NCBI GenBank assembly: GCA_021464245.1
Contig: JADCRB010000040.1
Coordinates: 8,883,534 to 8,947,533 of the forward strand
Source of the DNA: Carallia brachiata
Taxonomy: Eukaryota > Streptophyta > Magnoliopsida > Malpighiales > Rhizophoraceae
Direction: 5' to 3'
Length of the DNA: 64,000 bases
The first letter of the stretch is position 1; every line of letters starts with the position of its first letter. Below are positions 37,618 to 49,570 of the stretch, piece after piece. Below the pieces are notes generated by a model, which saw only the letters and a list, made by a program, of their open reading frames with translations, made no database searches and had not been told where the DNA came from. A program made the translations under genes and the position numbers.

Positions 37618-38859
37618 ATTTTTGGTGTCCCAATAGGTATGCTGAATGAAAAAAGACTAATAATATTTACAATAAAAACATAACAGTTTTTAACTTTTCT
37701 TACAAAATTATGAGTTTTCTTTAAAAAAATTACTAGTCTCATTGTATTTAAGATACCGATCAAGATACTAAAAATTGGATATATCAAAATGATGAGCTTA
37801 TCATAATATAATGTTTGTCTTCTCTTGCACACTCTCTCTCTACAAGTTTTGGTAAAAACTGTGTAAATCAATCTTTTTAAGATTTCATAAGAAAATGACA
37901 TGAAAGAAATAAGTTCAAGAAAATTAACATATTTTAAGAGAGGGTGAAAGATCATTAGTGGGAGTGTAGTAAAGAGGCCAAAGAAGATATAGGATAAAAT
38001 TTTAGGCATCTATGTAGTAGACAAGATGACCAACTCACATTTCTACACCATTTCTATTCTAGCTCTCTCTCAACGTTACTATGTTTCTCATCCCCAATCC
38101 CAGGCTAGGCCTATATTATATTATATTATATGTATGACATAGCATCTCTCCTCTTCTTTTTTCTTCATTCCCAATAACCCTACCGTTTGAAATTTCTTCC
38201 CAAATTTTATTTTAGGGCTCCATTATGCAACCATGCATATAATCAGCACCACATGGAAAACATGTAATTAATCCAACGATTTATCTATTTTCTTATTTCT
38301 GAAATTCAATATCTTTCTCACAATCTAACAACCTAGATCTTTGTGTGCCAAGTTTGCACTTACCATTGTGTGCTTACATAATTTTTCTCTTTATTTTAAG
38401 TCAAAGTTGGTAGGAAAAAAGAATTTTGGATTGATTGGATGTTGATAGGTGGAAATAATTCATTCTTAAAAGAATTGCACATGCAGCTTCTAGTTTAAAA
38501 ACTTTGCAATTATTGAACATAGTTTCAAATTGCCTATTTGAAAAGATTCTCTCCTCCAAGTCCCTAGAGCCCTATTTCCAAGTGATAACTGGTTTCTGCC
38601 ATTATTGGGCAGCAGAAGACTTGCTCATACTTAATCAAAATCAATCACCTTATTTTTCCACAACTCTTGCCCCTAACCCCAACCCTAACCTTCCTTTTCT
38701 AATTTTACAATGGAAAAAACAATAGAAAGCCTACTACTGAATAAATCTGTCTCAAACATTTATACTAGTAGGGTGTAAATAAATCTATTATATTTGTCAG
38801 TTACTATATATCTTTTCTTTATATTGAATGAGAGATAAATACCCTACATTGTTTGTTAA
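37618..38859. other. Intergenic AT-rich DNA
   Basis: No gene recognised. Positions 37611-37649 repeat 37482-37520 (GTGAAGTGATTTTTGGTGT core) about 128 bp apart, across the proposed right end of the CACTA-like element. A minus-strand frame at 38009-37536 is AT-rich and unassigned. Confidence 0.45.
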
Positions 38860-38864
38860 TCAAC

Positions 38865-39242
38865 TATTGAATTATCCTTAAAGTGACTCACATGATAAGA
38901 AATAAAAAAAGAGATAAATATAAATTATTTATTTCTTAATCTGATAACTACAGATAAATAAAGGATACCTACCTACTTATCACAATTGTTTAAGGATAGC
39001 TAGTATAATGTTTAAACTTGTTACAGCCACTATCCTTGATAGAAAGAAGTTGGAGTTGGATAAGGATTAATAACTAATAGAGTCCCTAGCCGAGTCTATC
39101 ATCAACATACGCTTCTAAAAGCATTCGGTTATAGGCTAGAAGGCAATGTCACTAAAACCAAAAATACTTCAATTTTTTATATAGCTGAAGGTGTGTCTTC
39201 CACTCAATTTACTTAGGCTCAAATACAATTTAATTTCTTATA
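38865..39242 (+). repeat. 5' LTR of the copia element
   Basis: Starts TATTGAATTATCC and ends TTTCTTATA. Compared with the 3' LTR it lacks about 60 bp near its end (the stretch at about 45217-45278). Confidence 0.9.
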
Positions 39243-39243
39243 T

Positions 39244-39257
39244 TTGGTATTAGAGCC
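39244..39257 (+). other. Primer-binding site of the copia element
   Basis: TTGGTATTAGAGCC, one change from the usual initiator Met-tRNA complement TTGGTATCAGAGCC, directly after the 5' LTR. Confidence 0.8.
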
Positions 39258-40550
39258 TACCTTTCAGTTGTAATGATTATAATTGAAGTATGTTTTGTTG
39301 TTGTTGTTCTGATTAGTTTAAAAATATATATAATGTTCATGATTCACGAATCAACATGTTGTTTGTGTACATGCCCTTTTGGGTTTAGTCTCGAGGCTCT
39401 CAATACAAAGGATTCTGTATATAAAATGAGTTATTGTTTTGTCATCTTCTCAAGTACCAAAACAATTCACACGGAAGTGATTGTCTAATGGCTAAAAGAA
39501 AATTGTTTGAATGAAAATATGATCCATCCTATCCAGTTCACCATACATTTTTATATCCAGAAATCATTTTTAAAACAGCCAGCTATAATTGTTTTAGCTT
39601 ACACATTTACGTGTGCATAGTTGGGAATAAATAAGTGATAGCCAATTGATGAAGAAAAACAAAGTGATGCTTGATAATTTGGATGGTTATGCCTTGTTAG
39701 CAATGTAAATATTGGAAATTCTAGTGTTCCTTTTAGATCCAAGAGCTATCCAAAAAGTTTGACCTTGCTAATAATAACAATAAAAGGGACTTTCGATAAA
39801 AAAATCAAAGAGAATTAAATAGCTCTCTTTGGCAGAATTGATTGGCCTTGATTTATTATGCTTAAGCCACGTTGACTATCTTTGTTTCACATGCTACTTG
39901 ATGATTCATGAATATTAAATCACTAAGGGAATAGTTTTGTTTGTAGTGATCCTCAAGAATTAAAATTGTATTGGTTTTTAATCGGTGACATGTATAGTTG
40001 CTTTCTGGTCAGACTTTGTTATGCAAAAGATTGATGCTTGGTTTGCTGATTTTTAGTTACAAAAGTCTTTGAATTGACTTTGGAATTTAGCATGCTTATA
40101 TCATATTTTGGTTTTATGAATGTCATTGGAGGAATATTATCTTAATTTACAAGTAGCCACAACATCTTAAATTATTATGGTATTAGTGATTTACAAGAAA
40201 ATGACATAAGGATATAGTCAATAAACTATAAATGACATATAAGAATTACAATTAATTTTCTGAAATAAATTACTTGGCTCCATAGGGAGGTATTTATTTT
40301 ATTGAATTAATTGGAGTTAGATTTTGAATTAAACATTAAATTTTGAGTTTTAATGTTTGGTTCATTAGTCTTATTATAAAGTACATAAATTCAATGCATG
40401 TAGCGACCTCTACCCACATGAAGGTCTGAATTTATATTTTGTGATGGTTCATTCTCATAGATTAATGTATGTATGTTTATTGGTTAATACAGTTGTTCCT
40501 ACTGTTTTTTATGATCCTTCTTATATTTCAATATTGTCATGTGACAATTT

Positions 40551-43500
40551 TTGTGGACTAGAAAAGAAAAGGTCCTTTTGACTGTACGGTGCATGGATAT
40601 GGATTTGGCCTTCTATATCGATGAACCACCTATTCCCAATGAATCAAGCACGCCAATCAAAAGAGCTGCTTTTGATAAGTGGGAGCAATCCAATTGCCTA
40701 AGTTTGATGCTCATTAAGTCCCATATAAGTAAAGTATTAGGGACTCTATTTTAGATAAAGAAAAGGCTAATGATTTCATAAAAGCCATTGAAAAAAAAAT
40801 TTGTGAAATCTATTAAAGCATTGGCCAGTACCCTTATGAAGAAACTTTCAGGAATGAATTTTGACAGTTCTAAAGGTATGCATGAGAACATTATGAAAAT
40901 GAGGGATATTGCTATTGAACTTAAGTCACTTGAGATTGATATATCTAACACCTTTTTGGTTCACTTTATCTTGAATTTTCTGCCTCCTACATATACACCT
41001 TTTAAGATATCATATAACACACATAAGGATAAACAGTCAATCAATTAGCTTCTGACCATGTGTATTCAAGAGGAAGAAATAATAAAGCACGAGAATTTAG
41101 AAAGTGCTTATCTCTTGACTAAGGAAAAGGCAAAAGCTAAAAAGGATAAAAGTGCTCCATACTGGAAAAAAGTTGCAAATGTGCCAATGAAGAAATCTGG
41201 CAACAAGGTAGCATGCTTCTTCTGTAGGAGACATGGACACATGAAGAAAGGTTACCTCAAGTTCAAGGCATGGCTTGAATAAAAAAATGCTCTTATATTT
41301 TTGGTGTGTCATCAATATCTTTTAGTTGATATTCCGAATAATACATGGTGGATTGATTCTGGTTTTACAATCCAGATTGCCAATTGTATGCAGGGCTTTC
41401 TGGTGCTGAGGAAGCCAAAAGAAAGTGAGCAAGACATCTATTCGAAAAATCGGATGCGTTCTCATGTTGAGGCTGTGGGCACTTATTGTTTAATTTTAAA
41501 ATATGGATTTGTTTTAATTTTAAAATATAGATTTGTTTTATATTCCATCGTTATCTAGGAATTTAGTTTCAATTTTCATATTAGTCTAGTATGACTATGA
41601 GTTTGTTTTTGAGAATAAAAGTTTTAGTATTTTTCATAATAAAATTAATATTGATTCTAGTCATTTGGTTGATGGTTTATACAAATTCGATCTAAACTCC
41701 ACTCAGAAATGCAATGTTAAATTGCATGACAATATTGGCATAAAGAGATGTATTATTAATGAGGAATTTTCTCAATGATAGCACAAAAGGTTAGGCCACA
41801 TCTCTCTTAAGAGAATAAAAAGGCTTGAGAATATGAAATTTTAACAACTCTTGACTTTACAGATTTTGGTACTTGTGTGGATTGTACAAAAGGTAAGCAA
41901 ACCAACAAGAACACTAAAGGTGTTAGAAGAAGTTCAGAAATTCTTGAAATTATACACACAGACATATGTGGACCATTTCTCACTTTCTATTTCAATGGTC
42001 AGAAATACTTGTTCTCATTCATTAATGACTATACAAGATTCATGTATCTATACTTAGTGTTTGATAAAGCTAAAGCACTTGATGCCTTTAAAACACATAA
42101 GGCTGAAGTAGAAAAACAGAAGGATCAAAGGATTAAAATTGTAAAATCTGATAGGGGTGGAGAATATTATGGAAGGTAAACAGAGATAAGACAAATGAAA
42201 TGTCCATTTGCTAAGTTCCTTAAAGAATAGGGTATTATTGTACAATATACTACTCCGGGTACACCTCAACAAATGGTGGAGTAGAAAGAAGGAACCAAAC
42301 TCTTATGAAAATGGTGAGGAGCATGATCAGTAATTCTAGTCTCCCATTAAGTTTATAGAGTGAAGTCTTAAAAACTGTGATATATGTCTTAACTAGAGTT
42401 TTATCAAAGGTTGTTCCTAAAACTCCTTTTGAGTTGTGGAATAGATGAAAACCCAGTATAAGACATATGCATGTATGGAGTTGTCCTGTTGAAATGAGAG
42501 TTTGTAATCATCAATTAAAAAAATTAGACCTAAAGACAACTAGTGAGCTTTTCATAAGCTATGCGGTAAACTCCAAGGGATTTAAATTTTATTGTCCTTC
42601 AAGCACACTTAGAATTGTTGAAGCTAATAATACAAATTTTCTTGAGGATCACAAGTTTAGTGGGAGTGAATTTTCTCGAAATGTTCAGTTTGAGAAAAAT
42701 AAGAACTACACTAAAAGTCTCATAATCTCTAGAGGCTGGTTTGTTGTTCAAGTAGGATCACATAGTGAAATTAATGAACAACAAATTTAAGAACAAATAC
42801 TCAATGCAATACAAGCGGATGTGGAACCAGTGGCACATGAACCACATAATGAAAATCCACAAAACAAAGGGTTAAGGAGATCTTTAAGAGTAAGAAAATC
42901 TGCAATTCTAGATATTCATCTTGTATACCCATAAAAGACTATTATTAGTCATAAAGATGATCTCTATACGTTTTCATAGGCCATGGAAAGTGAAAAGTCT
43001 TAATTATGGTATAATGCCATAAAAGAATAGATGGAATCTATGGCCAATAATTAAGTTTATGACCTTATTGAATTACCAGAAGGAGTCGTAGTCATTAGCT
43101 GCAAATTATAAGACCAAAAAGGACTCATTTGGTAATATTGAGAGATATAAGGCTAGACTTGTGGCCAAAGTTTTCACTCAAAAAGAGGACATTGACTATC
43201 ATGAAAGCTTCTCTCTAATTTTAAAAAAGGATTCATTCAAGATTATCATGACTTTAATAGCTCATTTTAATTTAGAGCTACATCAAATGAATGTGAAAAT
43301 TGTCTTTTTGAATAAAGATCTTGAAGAAGAGGTATACATGAGTCAGCCTGAAGGTTTCACTATTGATAAAAAAAAAGTCAACTGATATGCCAGCTCAAAA
43401 AATTTATATATGGGCTCAAGCAATCCTCCCGACAGTAGTATATAAAATTCCACAATATTTTAGTATCATATGGCTTTACAAAAAATATCGTAGATTAGTG

Positions 43501-44560
43501 TATATATCTTAAGGTCAGTATGAGTAAATAAATCATTTTAGTTGTGTATGTGGATGCTATTATACTTGCATGCAATGATTTGGGGCTGCTACATGAGACC
43601 ATGAAATTTCTCCATCAAAACTTTAAGATGAAGGATATGGGTGAAGCTTCTTATGTCCTCAGCTTAAAAATTCACAGAGATAGATCTCAGAAAATATTTG
43701 GACTATCTCAGAAGGCGTACATTGAAAAAGTTTTGGAGAGATTCAAAATAAAAGGTTTTTCTTCCATTGTAGCATAAATTGTCAAAGGGAACAAATACAG
43801 TCTTGCACAATGTCCTCAAAATAACTTGGAATAGGGAGAGATGAAGTAGATACCTTATGCATCAGTAGTTGGTAGCCTTATGTATGCATAAGTCTACACT
43901 AGACCTGACATTGCATTTGCAATAGGAATGTTGAGAAGATATCAAAATAATCCTAAGCTAGAGCACTAGAAAGCTGCAAAAAAAGTTACGAGGTATCTAT
44001 AAGGAACTAGGGACTATAAGCTTACATACAGACACACACCGACCATTTGGAGGTGATCAGGTATTCAGATGTTGATTTCGCTTGTTGTATAGACAGTAGA
44101 AAATCTACAACTGGATACATTTTTATACTTGCTGAAGGTGTTGTATCCTGAAAAAGCATCAAACAAACTATTATTGCTTCTTTCACAATGGAAGCGGAAT
44201 TCATAGCACGCTACGAGACTACAACACAGGCTCTATAGTTAAGGAATTTTATCACAGCACTGCAGATTGTGGATTTTATTTCTAGACTACTAAAGATATA
44301 CTGTGATAATTTAGTTGCGGTGTTCTTTTCAAAAAACAATAACAGTGCAAGTAGAAACAAACATATCGATATAAAGTTTTTAGTTGTTAGAGATCATGTT
44401 AAAAAGCAAGTAATTGTAATAGAGTATATTATTACTCAACTTATGGTTGCTAATCCTATGGCCAAAAGATTGCCGGTTAAATCATATAAAGATCATGTTG
44501 AATATATAAGTCTTATTAGCTCTACTAAAGTTTTATTTCAAATCATGATCTCAGATGTTT
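40551..44560 (+). pseudogene. Copia gag-pol polyprotein, decayed
   Basis: Gag spans about 40560-41280 and ends in a zinc knuckle CFFCRRHGHMKKGY, in which the last Cys is Tyr. The protease region near 41345 reads TWWIDSGFT. The pre-integrase motif HKRLGH is near 41784. The integrase core shows HTDICGP (about 41955) and DRGGEYYG (about 42150), then loses frame near 42265. RT fragments lie at 43161-43385 and 43544-43777; the active-site motif reads YVDA instead of YVDD, removing a metal-binding Asp. The RNase H part spans about 44060-44560 with a TMEAEFIA segment and CDNLVAV. Multiple stops separate these pieces. Confidence 0.9.
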
Positions 44561-44904
44561 CGATACTTTGAAGACCTTTTGGTCATTTGCAAATAAAGAA
44601 TTATTTGTGCACATAAAGTTTATTTGCATAAAATTATTTAAGACCTGAATAGATTGAGGCTTAAAATTTTTCCATTCAATAAAGTTCCGCCTCACTAAAG
44701 TGTTTAATTAAGAATTCAGTAGTATCGTGATACATGGAAAAATAATGTTTTTAAGAATGTTGCATAATCGTTATGATCCATGTCATGTATAGAGATTTCT
44801 GATTAAACAAACTACAGTTATAAACTAGCTTGTCTAGATAGTTTAAGTCATAGCCATAAATACGGATATCACATATTCGGTATCATGCAAGTCAAGTGGG
44901 AGAA

Positions 44905-45332
44905 TATTGAATTATCCTTAAGGTAACCTACATCATAAGAGATAAGGAAAAAAATTAAGGTGCTAAGTATAGATAGATAAAAGATACCTACCTACTTATC
45001 ACAATTGCCTAAGGATAGGTAATTTAAAGTTTAAAGTTCAAATCGATTAAAACCACTATTCTTGATGGAAGGAAGTTGGATAAGGATTAGTGATTGATAA
45101 GGTCCCTAACTTAGCCTATATAAGGAGCAGCTTATAAACTATCAACATACGCTTTTAAAACATTCGGTGATAAACTAGAAGGCACTGTAACTGAAACAAA
45201 AAATACTTCAGTTTTTCTTATTTGTTCTTGTAATCGTTCCTATGGTTGTGGTTCTCTATTTGTTAATCAATAGACTGAAGGTATGTCTTTCAATCAATTT
45301 ATTGAAGCTCAAATACAGTTTAAATTCTTACA
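44905..45332 (+). repeat. 3' LTR of the copia element
   Basis: Preceded by the purine tract CAAGTGGGAGAA. Starts TATTGAATTATCC and ends AATTCTTACA, followed by the TCAAC duplication. It includes a 'cctatataaggagc' TATA-like stretch at about 45115. Confidence 0.9.
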
Positions 45333-45567
45333 TCAACTGCATCCCGAACCCCCCACAATGGATGTTTACCATGTGCTTTAAGAAAGACCAAGGACAAGTT
45401 ATGTATCAGTAATTACAAATTCTAAATTAGACAGCAGTCTAATTGTCTTAAGTTGGTCCAAAAATGTACATCGAAGAGTTCTTCTCACATTCTTTCTTTT
45501 CGCTACTCAAATTTTGATTTGTCTTTGGACCAACTTCAAAAATCCTTGTCTACTCTTCCCAAGGGCT

Positions 45568-47577
45568 TCAATCATCGTCCTTGAATTCTCTGTTCAGACA
45601 ACGAAAGTACATGCTTTTTTGTTAGGAATCCTGCTTCAAACTTTCTCAAAGTCCCACTTTATACATTCCAAATATCAAATACATAACATCTCAGTCATCA
45701 TATTTCATAATGCAAAAAGAAATACAGAGATCACACCTGCGATCAAGATACCGTGGCTGAATCCCAGTGCCTTGGCATGTCGTACATGTTAAAGACCCAA
45801 CACCATCGCAATTGATACATTGAGAGACCTCTTTTACATCCCCACCAAACTCCACTGTCACTGTACCACTTCCCATGCAAAATCTGCATCTCTCTGTGGA
45901 GATGGAACACAATGCCATGAATTAAAAGATAGCAAACCACCACCAAGTGCTCATTATTTATAATTCTACCCATATTATAATGAAAGAATCCTCATACTCT
46001 CAGTGTCATATTATTTAAAATGAGCTTCATGTTTCACATTTCCATTTAGCATATCAATTATGCTATTTTGAACGATCTCCAGGTTATTCAAAAAGAGCCA
46101 CGGTTTCCACGTCGCTGTTTAATAAAGCAACTATACCATTGTGACTAAGGTTGTTCATTAATACAATCAGGCCTATGCCATGGAAAAAAGTAACCAGAGC
46201 AGGGCTCAAAGTCAATGATTCTTATTTCACTTGAACTACAAGAGCTGGCCTAAGTCCCTATCACAATGTACTTGTAAACCCATCTATGCGGCAATATGCA
46301 GATTTATTGAAATAGGCTTTGTACAATATGTTTCCCATAAGCAGTTCACTTAAGATTAGAGTGAACAACAAAATTAGAACAGATATTCCATGGTCTGGGA
46401 TTCAGCAATTCAGATATTGATTACTAAACAAATTGTATAGATGTCAATGGGTAAGGCTATCTACCAAGTAATAATTCCAACATGACAAATTATGTTGGGA
46501 GCAACCCAGACAGGATTGTAGTATTTGGGACGTTTCAGTGTAGAGGCTCCTGTCAAAACAGGAACAATTGACTTAAAATTCCCAGGCAAACAATGCAAGT
46601 CCCATCCGACAAAATCATTGTTCCCTGCGTTTGAATGGCTCTAGTGCATCTTGAAGCAATATACTTCTAGTGCTGAGAGGTCTAAAAATTATATCTTGTT
46701 TAAACATCCTGATATGGAGAACCTTGGCAAATCCAAAAGCAAAGCCATAAAGTTGAGCTGACAATGCCATCCAACTTTAAGTTCTAAATCCAACAAGGAT
46801 CTTAACTCAGAGCAATTCAAAACTTAAATTACAAAATCGCATTAATCTTCTCCGGTCTCTGCTGAACAAAGACACTTGGATGCCTCTCTTCAGCATTTTA
46901 TAGAGACCAGAAACCAAGCGAATTTCAAGCAATTACAAGTTAAATTTTGGGATTATAAAACGAAACTGTTAGATTCTGTTGAGTACTTACGAGCCCCAGA
47001 GCCGCTGCAAGGGAAGCATGGCTGGGTATTTTCACGCTTTGCCTGCATTAACCAAATCGTACATCTCTTACAATCAAAAGAAATCAAAATTACAGAGCAG
47101 AACTAATAAGCTATTTAAAAAAGAAGAAAAATATAGATGATGGATGAAACCATCTTACAGCATTGTCAATTTGGGTTTCGTAAAAGACAGGAATGCCTAT
47201 TCCAACCGCAACACTCACAAGTCCAACAGATATTGCGACCACCTGATTTTGTTCAGAACACCCTTTTAGAATTTCGATATGCAGCTAAGCTAGCTACTCA
47301 AAAAAAAAAAAAAAACCTGCAATAAAAGAAGAAAAAAGAAAAAAAAAGAGGGGGGGGGGGGAGGGGAATAGAGAGATAGAGGTAGGACCGTGTTTTGATC
47401 CAAATCAATAGCTCTGATACATGGACAAGACAACCTCAACCGTTGGCCTCTTGCAGGCTTGGCGCAGGAGGTGGATACAGCGGAAGAAGAAGCATTAGTC
47501 AAAGAAGAGAATTTAAGAGGGCAGCACAGGAAAGTTGAGTGGAGACGAGGGACCGAAGAAGATAGCACTGCTTGCAT
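45568..47577 (-). CDS. LQY1: Thylakoid thiol-disulfide protein LQY1 (PSII repair)
   Basis: LQY1 is a small thylakoid-membrane zinc-finger protein with disulfide-isomerase activity that helps rebuild photosystem II after light damage. Five minus-strand exons: 47577-47389, 47242-47159, 47042-46991, 45893-45737 and a 22-nt exon 45589-45568, all GT-AG. They give 167 intact residues, against about 154 in Arabidopsis as I recall. Residues 1 to about 58 are a Ser-rich plastid transit peptide. Residues 64-86 form one membrane segment (VVAISVGLVSVAVGIGIP). Four DnaJ-type CxxCxGxG units follow, starting at C100, C111, C134 and C145. The C-terminus is EFKDDD. I chose MQAVLS as start because it aligns with the family; an upstream in-frame ATG at 47604 would add MEREEKRRE. 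A copia element begins 235 bp beyond the stop. Confidence 0.95.
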
Positions 47578-48529
47578 TTCTCTCCTCTTTTCCTCTCTCT
47601 CCAATTTTGTTTTTTTTATGTTCCTTTTTACTGCAATTCAAATCTTAGTTGCTTTTTTTTTTTTTTTTTTTAAAGAAAAAAACAGCTTGCCACTGGAAAT
47701 TTGGAGATGTAGATGGAACAGAAGACTTTGAGATTTTGGACTTGTGGGCCTGCTTCCTATATCGACCACCAGACACCGAGTTCCCCGCTTCCCTTCCCTT
47801 CCTCACATGCTGGTTCCACGTGGCGCTCTCTATCCATGGCTTTATGTATGTATATAATATACGGTGCATGTTATTTATACTCATATAAAACATGAGTATA
47901 ATAAATTCACTTAAAAATAAATGGGCAACCGGTTCCAAAAGTTAGCAGAGGAGAAAAAAAAAAATTGTGCCCCAAACTATTGAAAATTGGTAGGAAATAA
48001 AAAAAAAAAAAGAAAAGAAAAAGAGAATCGTTCTATACATTCTCCCCTTCAATCCAGATATGTGGAACCCCTCAAACCCTAGTCCTCCAAATTGCCATCC
48101 TCTAAATAAGCGACAGTATGCTGAATATTTGTTGTCTTGTTTTCTATATATTAGCTCGGCTGCAATATCACCTTCGAAATTTTGAAAATTATGCACAAGC
48201 GGCCACCGCACAAAGCAATTTGCACGGTATTTTTGTTTTGATTTTTTGGTTTGTTTTTCCATCTTATTATTAATATAATTTATAGTATTTAAATAAACAA
48301 AATTTATATGGATAATGATATTTTCAACACGAAAAATTCCACACGAAAGCATCACAATTTTGCAGTTGTGAAGACTTGGGTTCATTTCTTTTTTTTAAAA
48401 AACAAAAGCCACGTTTAGGTTTGGGCTTTTGAAAAGAGAGACAATAAGAGAAAAAAAAAAACTACCTTAAGATTTATATATTCTAGAATAATGGCTACAT
48501 GAAATTTTTATAATTTATTTCTTTTATTT
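47578..48529. other. Upstream region of LQY1
   Basis: Should include the LQY1 5' UTR and promoter. A long T-run lies at about 47651-47671 and A-runs at 47951-47963 and 48000-48011. Plus-strand open frames here read antisense leader sequence and resemble nothing known. Confidence 0.5.
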
Positions 48530-49570
48530 TTAAATTTATTTCCTCCCATTAATTTACAAAATCAAATGAAATCAAGCATACTGTCTTAGTGAAAATTTGA
48601 GTAAAAGTACATGGGTACTAAAAATTATTTGCACATTATAAATTATTTCCTCCCATTAATTTACAAAATCAAATGAAACCAGATTGCACATCCGAGGAAT
48701 ATGTTTTAAAATTATTTTTTTCTGAAAATCACAATATAATGACAATAATATAATTTGAGTAGTTAGATGGTCAAAACTAAAAATTGTCTAATTTTATTTA
48801 AATTTCGAGTATTTACACATAATTATAAAAATTTTTGAGTAATTGATGTATAAAACTAAAAATTTTTGTAAAAGTACTAAAAATATTAGTCTGCTTCTAA
48901 TTAAATTTTGAGTAATAATACATAATTGTAAAAATTTAAAGAACTGGAACTTAAACTAAAAATTTGAGTAAATGTACTAAAAATTTGAGTATACTTTTAC
49001 TCAAATTTTGAGTATTTTTATATAATTTTAAAAATTTAAGTTGTTGGTATATAAAACTAAAAATCTGAGTAAAAGTACTAAAATTTTTAGTCTATTTCTA
49101 CCCAAATTTTAAGTATTTATACATATTTTTAAAAATTTGCGTAGTTAGGTGCTCAAAATTAAAATTTTGAGTCGATATACTAAAAATTTGAGTATATTAG
49201 TAATCAAAATTTAAGTATTTGTATTTAATTTTATAAATTTGTGTGCTTAAGTTCTCAAAACTAAAAATTTAAGTAGATGTACTAAAAATTTGAGTATACT
49301 AGTATTCAAATTTTAAGTATTTGTACATAATTTTAAAAATTTGAATAGTTAAGTTTCCAAAACTAAAAATTTGAGTAGAAGTACTAAAAATTTGAGCTTA
49401 CTACTATTTGAATTTTAAGTATTTGTACATAATTTTAAAAAGTAGAGGAGTTGGTGCTGAAAACTGAAAATTTGAGTAGAAGTACGAAAAATTTGAATTT
49501 ACTTATATTTAAATTTTTCATATTTGTACATAATTTTAAAATTTTGAGTAGTATTACTAAAAATTTTTGT
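48530..49570. repeat. AT-rich tandem array, unit about 100-108 bp
   Basis: From about 48790 to 49570 a ~100-bp unit recurs roughly eight times. Its marker phrases are CTAAAAATTTGAGTA, AAATTTTAAGTATTTGTACA and TAATTTTAAAAATTTG. A related 35-bp block (TATTTCCTCCCATTAATTTA core) is itself duplicated 107 bp apart at 48537-48571 and 48644-48678. Units contain both AAATTTGAGTA and TACTCAAATTT, so each can fold back on itself. No coding sequence. Confidence 0.8.

Larger units (their letters stand above)
38865..45332 (+). mobile_element. Ty1/copia retrotransposon, structurally complete, inactive
   Basis: LTRs at 38865-39242 (378 bp) and 44905-45332 (428 bp), in the same orientation, are flanked by a perfect TCAAC target duplication (38860-38864, 45333-45337). 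A primer site TTGGTATTAGAGCC (39244-39257) follows the 5' LTR, and a polypurine tract AAGTGGGAGAA precedes the 3' LTR. The coding order gag, protease, integrase, RT, RNase H is that of copia. The LTRs start TATTG rather than TG. Many stops, frame changes and mutated key residues show that it cannot move by itself. It lies just downstream of the minus-strand LQY1 gene. Confidence 0.93.

Noticed and set aside
38670..38690. CCCCTAACCCCAACCCTAACC, telomere-like
   Set aside because: Only about three imperfect units and not the plant CCCTAAA repeat; probably chance.
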